From assembly GCA_024330185.1 (NCBI GenBank), contig JANDLV010000005.1, positions 1 to 64,000 on the forward strand: DNA of 64,000 bases, read 5' to 3'. Under the pieces are notes generated by a model. That model was not told where the DNA came from, did no database searches, and saw only the letters and a list, made by a program, of their open reading frames with translations. Source of the DNA: Candidatus Siliceabacter maunaloa (lineage in GTDB: Bacteria; Actinomycetota; Thermoleophilia; Solirubrobacterales; Solirubrobacteraceae). Positions 57,572 to 64,000 of the stretch are shown one piece after another (position 1 is the stretch's first letter; the number at the start of each line of letters is the position of its first letter). The position numbers and the translations under genes are program-made.

Positions 57572-58242
57572 CGCTGCTGGACTGGGGCTCCGACGAGCTC
57601 CTGGTGGACAACTCGATCTACGCACGGCGGGACGACCCGATCGTCGAGGCGCGTTGGCAGGAGGCCACCGAGGCGCGCCAGTTGATCCTGGTGGCGCCGA
57701 TGCTCATGGAGGTGCTGTACTCGGCCAAGAACGGCAGCGCGGCCCAACGGGAGCTGGAGGACCTGGAGGCGGCATACGAGATCGAGCTCATCGACGATGC
57801 CGTTTGGGATCTGGCCATCCAGACGCAGGTCGAACTCGCGAAGGTCGGCAACGGCTACCAGCGGCGCTTCTCCGTCACCGATCTGCTCACCGCCGCACTG
57901 GCGCACCAGCGCGACTACGGCGTCCTGCACTACGACGCCGACTTCGACCAGATCCAACGAGACAGTGGTCTGCAGTTCAGGAGTGTCTGGGCAGCGCAGC
58001 CGCCCAGCCTGGACTCACCACTTGAGCCGGACGCCGACGCCAAGGCCCTGCGCAAGTCCCTGCGTCTCCTGCTTGGGACGCTGGACGACACCGATGACGC
58101 GGACCTACTGTCCCAGTTGTTCGAGTCGCTCAGGGGCCAGGTGCAGGAGGCCGGCCTCAGCGCGTCCCCCGCCTGCCTCCTCGTAAGTAGGAGCCGCGCC
58201 ACGGATAGCCCAGCCCCTCCGAGGTGGTGGACCATCCGCTAG
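57568..58242 (+). CDS. PIN-domain ribonuclease toxin with C-terminal extension
   Basis: A 224-residue protein whose first ~130 residues are a PIN domain: DELLVDNSIYARRDDP (Asp), LVAPMLMEVLYSAKN (Glu), and RRFSVTDLLTAALAHQ (Asp) followed by VLHYDADFDQI (Asp). These four acidic residues form the metal site of the RNase. The last ~90 residues (DADAKALRKSLRLLLGTLDD, LSQLFESLRGQVQEAGL) are helical and extra to a normal VapC. Start GTG overlaps the antitoxin stop. The gene is intact. Confidence 0.82.
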   Translation: MTLLDWGSDELLVDNSIYARRDDPIVEARWQEATEARQLILVAPMLMEVLYSAKNGSAAQRELEDLEAAYEIELIDDAVWDLAIQTQVELAKVGNGYQRRFSVTDLLTAALAHQRDYGVLHYDADFDQIQRDSGLQFRSVWAAQPPSLDSPLEPDADAKALRKSLRLLLGTLDDTDDADLLSQLFESLRGQVQEAGLSASPACLLVSRSRATDSPAPPRWWTIR

Positions 58243-58278
58243 TGCTGGTACCACGGCATCGTCTTGGAAGAATCGTGT

Positions 58279-58644
58279 TCAGGGCGCCAGCCAGCACGTC
58301 TGATCGCGCAGGGCGTCGTCGGCGGGGTAGGCGGCGAGGAGGCCGTCGAGCGCGCTGACGAAGGCGCCGAGCGCCCCCATGGAGCGCGGGAGGGTCCTGT
58401 CGCTGGTCAGCACGAGCCCGGCGTGGGACTCACCGGCGCCGAGTCGCTGCGCAGCGAGCGGGACCAAGTGCCTGACATTGTTGGTCACCAGCGCACGGCC
58501 CTCGCGCTCGGCGACCTCGAGGAGAACATGATCGGACGCGGCGCTGAGATCCGCGCGCTCCCCGAGGGCGACGACGTCATGCCCGCGGTCGCGGAGCGTC
58601 TGCGCAAGGGTCGGGCTGTAGTGCTCATCGAGCAGCAGCCTCAA
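58279..58644 (-). CDS. DUF5615 PIN-like toxin
   Basis: A 121-residue PIN-like protein: MRLLLDEHYSPTLAQTLRDRGHDVVAL, DHVLLEVAEREGRALVTNNVRHLVPL, and HAGLVLTSDRTLPRS. The conserved LLDEH and TNNxxH(D) motifs are those of DUF5615, a PIN relative common in bacterial toxin-antitoxin pairs. Start TTG overlaps the antitoxin stop (TTGA). It is transcribed convergently to the PIN gene at 57568, with 36 bases between the ends. Confidence 0.82.
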   Translation of the reverse strand: MRLLLDEHYSPTLAQTLRDRGHDVVALGERADLSAASDHVLLEVAEREGRALVTNNVRHLVPLAAQRLGAGESHAGLVLTSDRTLPRSMGALGAFVSALDGLLAAYPADDALRDQTCWLAP

Positions 58645-59057
58645 CCGACGACCGCCTGGCGGCGCTGAAGCTGCTGGCGCACACGCTCGGCGAACGCCTC
58701 CTGCTCGGCCCCGTAGGCGTCGACCTCATCCTTGAAGTCGGCGTAGTAATCGACGCAGGCCCGGACATCGCGCTCGCCGAGCTGGAGGTAGCGGGCAGCG
58801 CCCGCCACGTCGCGCCCCTCGGCCCAGACGGTGCCCATCACATCCCAAACACTCAGACGGTGGCCGACCAGGGCCGGAAAGCGGGTGCCGCCGCCGCCCT
58901 CGCGAAAGCCGATCAGGGGATGGCGCTCAACACGCAGCGCCTCATCGAGCAGTCGCTGCGCGAGCGCGTTGGCGGAGAGCCCCGTGTCCCGCGCATGCTC
59001 GTCGAGAAGTTCGAGGGTGCTGGGATGGAGGCGAAACGAGCGCTGGTTGGTTGCCAT
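58641..59057 (-). CDS. RHH plus DUF433-like antitoxin
   Basis: A 138-residue protein. The N-terminal ~45 residues are a ribbon-helix-helix (NQRSFRLHPSTLELLDEHAR, GLSANALAQRLLDEALRVE). The C-terminal part reads FPALVGHRLSVWDVMGTVWA, GRDVAGAARYLQLGERDVRACVDYY, the DUF433 winged-helix pattern. DUF433 antitoxins are the usual partners of DUF5615 toxins. ATG 59057 is chosen because the RHH begins at once. It is coupled to the toxin by a TTGA overlap. Confidence 0.85.
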   Translation of the reverse strand: MATNQRSFRLHPSTLELLDEHARDTGLSANALAQRLLDEALRVERHPLIGFREGGGGTRFPALVGHRLSVWDVMGTVWAEGRDVAGAARYLQLGERDVRACVDYYADFKDEVDAYGAEQEAFAERVRQQLQRRQAVVG

Positions 59058-59178
59058 GGGTTGCAGTGTAGTGCAGAGCGTTCGCAGCCACGCGAGCCTT
59101 TTGCATATCAGGGCTTCCCGGCCGCACCATAGGCCCCGCCGCCCAACGCGTCCGGTCGGCTCGCAAGGATGTCCCACC

Positions 59179-62100
59179 GTGATCGTCGTCCATGCCGCCT
59201 GGTCTCGCAACGCGCGCTTGCGGCTGTGGGGAGAGGACTCCTCGCTGCCGCCGCGGACGGGGGCGCGGCGTGGGCGCCCGGCCGCCTCGCCGGCGCCGCG
59301 GCCCCACCCGTTCGCGTGCGGCGCCGCGGCGCTGGACGCGGCGCTGGGGCGCCTCGGCGTGCCGCTGCCGTCCTCCACCGGCGGGGAGTCGGTGCTGACC
59401 TTGACGCTGCCGTCCTCGCGGCGAGGCCCGCAGGCCTCGCCCCAGCTTCTGCGGCCGGTCGAGGACGACCTCGCGGTCGAGCGGTTCGACGGCCTCCACG
59501 CCTGGAACGTCCCGGTGCTCGACCTCCCGGCGAGCTCGGTCCTCGACGTGGCGCTCGCCCTGCCGCCCGGACCGGTGGCGGGGGTCGTCGTCGGCGACTC
59601 GCTGCGGTCGCTGGCCGAGGCGGCCCAGCTCGCGCTCGAGCTCGTGGCGCGCGGACGCCTGCGCGCCGCTCTCGTGCGTCGCGGCGACGCGTGGGCGGCG
59701 CGCTGGCTTGCGGTGACCGACGAAGCGCAGGACGCGACGCGCGTCGAGCTGCTGGAGCGTTCGCTGCCCGCCGTCGTGTCCGCGTCGCCGGATGCCCCGC
59801 AGGCGGTGGCGCGCGAGGTGGTCGACGCGGTCGTCGACGCGTGCGCCCGCGAGCTGCGCAGCGAGGACGCCGACGATCAGCAGCCACGGTCCGCCGTGGA
59901 CGGGTGGCTCTCGGCGCTCGCGCGGGAGGACCCGGTCGTCCGCGGGGATCCATGGGAGCTCGCCGCGCTTGCCGAGCAGCTCGACGAGTGGTGGGACGCC
60001 GGTCAGCGCTACGCCGCGCAGCGGATGTTTCGCACCTGCTTCCGGCTGGTGGCCCCCGACGAGGACGAGGGTCACGACGCCCCACACGACCCGGCAGCCG
60101 GTGACGACGACACGGGCGTCGAGCCGCCGTGGCGCGTCGAGATCCTGCTGCAGTCCAAGGAGGACCCCAGCCTGCTCGTTCCGGCGGCCGAGGTGTGGTC
60201 GCACGGCGAGCGCCTGACCGCGCTGGGGCGGATGCTGGAGAACCCCCAGGAGCGCCTGCTCGGCGGGCTCGGTCACGCGCTGGGGCTGTGGTCCGACCTC
60301 GCGCCCGCGCTGCGCGAGGCCGCCCCGACCGAGGTGGCGCTGGACGCCGACGCCGCCCACCGCTTCCTGCGCGACGCGGTGCCCGCGCTGGAGCAGGGAG
60401 GGTTCGCGGTGCTCGTGCCGCGCTGGTGGTCCGAGCGCCTGCGGGTGAAGCTGCGCGTGGAGCCGACGACGGAGTGGGAGGACTCCAGCGGGCTGCTGGG
60501 CATCGACGGCCTGTGCTCCTACGAGTGGCGCGTCGCGATCGGCGACGCGACGCTGTCGCCGTCCGAGCTGCGCGAGCTCGCGGCGCTCAAGGCGCCGCTG
60601 GTCAGGGCGCGCGGACGCTGGGTCGCGCTGCGTCCCGAGGACGTCGACGCGGCGCTGCGCTTCTTCGAGGGCCGCCGCGGCAAGGGCCAGGCGCAGGCGG
60701 GCGAGCTGCTGCGCGTGGGGTTGGGCCTCGACGGCCACGGCTCGCCGGCCGACTCACCGACCGTGGAGCTCGAGGCCGCGGGGTGGCTGGGCGAGCTCCT
60801 GGCCGCCGACGGGGACCGCAGGCTCGAGGCGATCCCCACCCCGGCCGGGTTCGCCGGCGAGCTGCGGCCCTATCAGCAGCGCGGACTGGCGTGGCTTGCC
60901 TTCATGTCGAGCATCGGGCTGGGCGGCTGCCTGGCCGACGACATGGGCCTGGGCAAGACGATCCAGCTCCTGGCGCTGCTGCTGGCCGAGCGCGAGGCCC
61001 AGGTCGACGGCGCGAAGACCGCGAACGGCGCGCGGGTCCCGCGTCGCCGCCGGGTGGGTCCCACGCTGCTGATCTGCCCGATGTCCGTCGCCGGCAACTG
61101 GCAGCGCGAGGCAGCGCTTCGCGCCAAGCCTGCGGGTGCACGTGCATCACGGGCGCGAGCGGATCACGGGCCGCGCCTTCGCGCGCGCCGCCCGCGCCAG
61201 CGACCTCGTGATCACGACCTATGCGCTCGCGCTGCGTGATCGCGAGACGCTGGGCGCCGTGAAGTGGGAGCGCCTGGTCCTCGACGAGGCCCAGAACATC
61301 AAGTCCGTCGAGACCAAGCAGACCCGCGCGATCCGCGGCCTTCAGGCCAGGCACCGGGTCGCGCTGACCGGCACCCCCGTGGAGAACCGCTTGAGCGAGC
61401 TGCACTCGATCATGGACTTCCTCAACCCCGGGCTGCTGGGCTCGGCGACGGGCTTTCGCGAGCGCTACGCCAACCCGATCGAGCGCTACCGCGACGTCGA
61501 GGCCACCCGGCGCCTGCGCAGTGCGACCGGCCCGTTCGTCCTGCGCCGCCTGAAGACCGACAAGGACATCATCACCGACCTGCCCGAGAAGATCGAGATG
61601 CGCACCGACTGCCACTTGACGCGCGAGCAGGCCACGCTCTACCAGACGGTCGTCGACGAGATGCTCGAGCAGGCCGCGACCGCCGTGGGCTTCGAGCGCG
61701 CCGGGATCGTCCTGGCCGCGCTGACCAAGCTCAAGCAGGTCTGCAACCACCCGGCCCACCTGCTCAAGGACCGCTCGCGGCTGGGCGGGCGCTCGGGCAA
61801 GCTCACACGGCTGGAGGAGATCGTCGACGAGGCGCTGGCCGGGGGCGATCGCGTGCTGTGCTTCACGCAGTTCGCCGAGCTGGGCCACGAGCTGCGCGCC
61901 CACATGCAGGAGCGCCTGGGCCGCGAGGTGCTGTTCCTGCACGGCGGCACGCCGAAGGCCGCACGCGACGAGATGGTCGCGCGCTTCCAGAGCGAGGCCG
62001 GCCCGGCGCTGTTCGTGCTCTCGCTCAAGGCCGGCGGGACCGGGCTGAACCTCACCGTCGCCAACCACGTCATCCACTTCGACCGCTGGTGGAACCCCGC

Positions 62101-62332
62101 CGTAGAGGATCAGGCGACCGACCGGGCCTTCCGCATCGGGCAGCACAAGAACGTCCAGGTGCGCAAGCTCACCTGCGTCGGCACGCTCGAGGAGCGCATC
62201 GACCGCCTGATCGCCGAGAAGCGAGAGCTGGCCGACCGCGTCGTGGGCAGCGGCGAGGCCGGCCTGACCGAGCTGGACACCGCGCAGCTGCGCGAGCTCG
62301 TCGCGCTGTCCGCCGACGCCGTGGCCGCGTGA
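59179..62332 (+). pseudogene. SNF2-family DEAD-like helicase, single frameshift
   Basis: A protein of about 1,050 residues if repaired. N-terminal ~500 residues are the SNF2 N-terminal region (VHAAWSRNARLRLWGED, FGL-like WSDLAPALREAAPTEV) with a SNF2_N / RapA-like helper domain. Walker A is DDMGLGKTIQLLALLL, and the frame then breaks near 61113 (WQREAA, then RFAPSLRVHVHHG in the other frame). The rest reads LVLDEAQNIKS (motif II), LTGTPVENRLSEL, and FVLSLKAGGTGLNLTVANHV, DQATDRAFRIGQHKNV (motifs V, VI). One missing base is enough. It is followed at once by a SWIM protein. GTG 59179 has an AAGGA site upstream. Confidence 0.85.
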
Positions 62333-63195
62333 TGCGCTCCGCAGACTTCGAGACCGCCCGCCCGCTGCCCGCCACCGAGGGCATCGTCGCGCGCGACGGC
62401 GACGGCGAGGCCGTCGCAGCATGGTGGTCCCAGCGCTTCATCGCCGTGCTGGAGTCCTTCGGCGTCGGGGCTCGCCTGGAGCGCGGCCGCCGCTACGCCC
62501 GCGACGGCCAGGTCACCGAGCTCGAGGTCGAACCGGGAATCGTGCTCGCCAAGGTCCAGGGCACGCGCTACACGCCCTACCGCGTGCGCATCCGCGCCAA
62601 GCTGCTGTCCGAGCACCAGTGGCGGCGCGCGGAGCGCGCGCTGGCGGCGCAGGCCCTCCCGCTCGCCCAGCTGCTGGCGGGTCAGATGCCGCGCGACATC
62701 GAGCAGCTCCTGCAGGCCTGCAAGCTCACTCTGTTTCCCGCCACCTACGACGACGTCAACTCCAGCTGCACGTGCCCGGACGCGGAGAACCCGTGCAAGC
62801 ACATCGCCGCGGTCTACTACCTGCTGGCCGAGCGCTTCGACGCCGATCCGTTCCTGATCTTCACGTGGCGCGGGCGGACCGAGGAGGAGCTGCTCAGCGG
62901 CCTGCGCGCGCGGCGGGGCCGCTCGAACCGCAAGCCCCGGACGCCGCCGCCCAGCACGCCCGGGCCCGCGGCGGCGGCCCCGGCCCCGGCCCCGGCGGAC
63001 CGGCCCTTCTGGAACGTCGGGCCCGAGCTCGCCGATCTGCGCATCAGCCCGCTCGCGGGCGAGGCGCCCGAGGCGCTGGTGCGTCGGCTGGGCCCCGCGC
63101 CGACCGCCGCGGGCAGCCTCGACCTGGCCGACGTGCTCGCGGGCATGTACGCGCAGCTCGCCGCGGCCGCCGAGCGGCGAGCGCTGGCCGAGTAG
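62332..63195 (+). CDS. SWIM zinc-finger protein, partner of SNF2 helicase
   Basis: A 287-residue protein whose middle has the SWIM zinc finger CTCPDAENPCKHIAAVYYLL (CxCx8CxH) at about residue 143-160. The N-terminal part (RRYARDGQVTELEVEPGIV) and AKVQGTRYTPYRVRI form the usual lead-in. The C-terminus is a Pro/Ala linker and a short helical end. SWIM proteins next to SNF2 helicases are a known bacterial gene pair, probably acting together on nucleic acids. ATG 62332 overlaps the helicase stop by one base. Confidence 0.9.
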   Translation: MRSADFETARPLPATEGIVARDGDGEAVAAWWSQRFIAVLESFGVGARLERGRRYARDGQVTELEVEPGIVLAKVQGTRYTPYRVRIRAKLLSEHQWRRAERALAAQALPLAQLLAGQMPRDIEQLLQACKLTLFPATYDDVNSSCTCPDAENPCKHIAAVYYLLAERFDADPFLIFTWRGRTEEELLSGLRARRGRSNRKPRTPPPSTPGPAAAAPAPAPADRPFWNVGPELADLRISPLAGEAPEALVRRLGPAPTAAGSLDLADVLAGMYAQLAAAAERRALAE

Positions 63196-63308
63196 CCAGC
63201 GGCGGTGCCGGTCCACCTGTCACCCGACGAGCGTGCCACTGCGGACGGGCGAAACAAATTGGATTGCCTGACGCGCTGGGCTGCGCGCCCGCGCTGGAAG
63301 GTCAGGCG

Positions 63309-64000
63309 CTACAGGCCGAACATCCGCCGCCAGCGCGGGACGCCGCCGGCTTTGGCGGCCGCGGAGTAGAGGGCACCCTTGCCTGCGGCTCCGGCCCTGG
63401 AGGCGGAGCGCCGCGAGCGCACGCTCCTGGCCGGTATTCAGCCGCAAGGGCGCACCGCTGCCGCCCGGCATCAGCGCGCTGAGGTCCGCCACGGTGGCGG
63501 CCACCCGCTCGTACTCCTCGGCGAGGCCCCGCACCAGGGAGCACGCCGGCATGCATGAGCACCGCCGTCTGGAACAGGCGCGCGACCCGTCCGCTGCCAT
63601 CGGCGAACGGGTGCACGTCGGTGATGGCGTAGTGCACGACGCCAGCCAGCACGAACGGCGGGCTGCCCGCCTCCAGCTTGCGATCCAGCCAACGAACATG
63701 CCGACCATCCGCGGCTCGACCTCATCCGGCGGCGGCCCCTCATACATGACCTTGCCGGTGAGGCGGTCGAAGACGACGGCGTGCCCGTCGCGCCAGGCGC
63801 CCTCGTGGTGAGGCTTGAAGTGAGGGTCGTCGTCGCGGCCCAGGCCGCGGGTGGCCGTGCCGTGCAGCGTCAACAGGAACCCTGGCGTCAGCTCCGGAGC
63901 CCCGCCTTCGAGTCGATGGTCGATGAGGTCCAGCGCCTTGACGTAGTTGACCAGTTCGATCTTCGCCCGGCTGTCGGTCGCCAGCTCGCCCCGGGCGGCC
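63309..64000 (-). pseudogene. Fic-family protein, frameshifted and cut by the window edge
   Basis: Pieces in different frames join up as a Fic protein: RAKIELVNYVKALDLIDHRL (from the right edge), PGFLLTLHGTATRGLG, KPHHEGAWRDGHAVVFDRLT, PPPDEVEPRMVGMFVGW, then in another frame FVLAGVVHYAITDVHPFADGSGRVARLFQTAV, where the active-site motif HPFxxGNGR reads HPFADGSGR (Asn to Ser). Then EEYERVAATVADLSALMPGG, and an end in a third frame at FGL-stop (63309). At least three frame changes make it a pseudogene unless the sequence is faulty. The N-terminus lies beyond 64000. Confidence 0.75.

Overview
The window is GC-rich, has dense short intergenic gaps, many GTG starts and 4-base ATGA/GTGA gene overlaps. 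It carries a dnaK-grpE-dnaJ-hspR operon, an arrangement typical of Actinobacteria. Together with the separate purS/purQ/small purL set this points to an actinobacterial chromosome; Thermoleophilia/Solirubrobacterales is my guess and is not proven by the sequence.

Layout. 1-3.2 kb: an IS3-family element split by an IS110-family element, next to an older IS3 scrap. 3.2-5.8 kb: an unknown gene, an excisionase-like gene and a tyrosine integrase that abuts a tRNA-Asp gene (probable integrative-element end). 5.9-12.1 kb: DUF2237, cytochrome P450, two family-2 glycosyltransferases, tRNA-Val, a small membrane protein overlapping tRNA-Glu, an ATPase/nuclease-like islet, and tRNA-Lys. 12.1-32.3 kb: a helicase, RidA and most of de novo purine synthesis (purH, purN, purF, purL, purQ, purS, purC, purB, purE, purD; purM and purK are not here), with recQ fused into the purN unit. 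Between purC and purB this block is broken by about 4 kb of debris: a frameshifted fic, a mazEF-like pair with a broken toxin, a luxR scrap, an unknown fragment, and a truncated DUF6036 gene with its helix-turn-helix partner. 32.3-34.3 kb: a GYD-domain gene and a secreted subtilisin-like protease. 34.3-37.5 kb: a compact three-gene operon encoding a HEPN-like protein, a KGGVGR-type ParA-like ATPase and a second P-loop ATPase. This is the best candidate for an undescribed, possibly defensive, system. 37.6-40.6 kb: a translationally coupled tetR-thiolase-acyl-CoA dehydrogenase operon. 40.7-50.4 kb: a GAF-PP2C phosphatase, a vapBC relic and a four-gene phosphorelay (hybrid kinase, lone receiver, Hpt-REC-GGDEF-REC protein, second kinase). 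50.4-56.8 kb: the heat-shock operon with a relic of clpB, a large hairpin element and a membrane protein. 57-59.1 kb: two intact toxin-antitoxin pairs. 59.2-64 kb: a SNF2 helicase with one frameshift, a SWIM zinc-finger partner and a broken fic running off the right edge.

How the parts relate. The purine genes would together turn PRPP into IMP and AMP precursors apart from the PurM and PurK steps. The chaperone genes form one unit with their repressor HspR. The signalling genes overlap and look co-transcribed, linking membrane sensing to phosphorelay and cyclic-di-GMP output. Many accessory genes carry single-base frameshifts or deletions while the neighbouring core genes are intact, which suggests decay of accessory DNA, although residual sequencing error cannot be excluded from this record alone.
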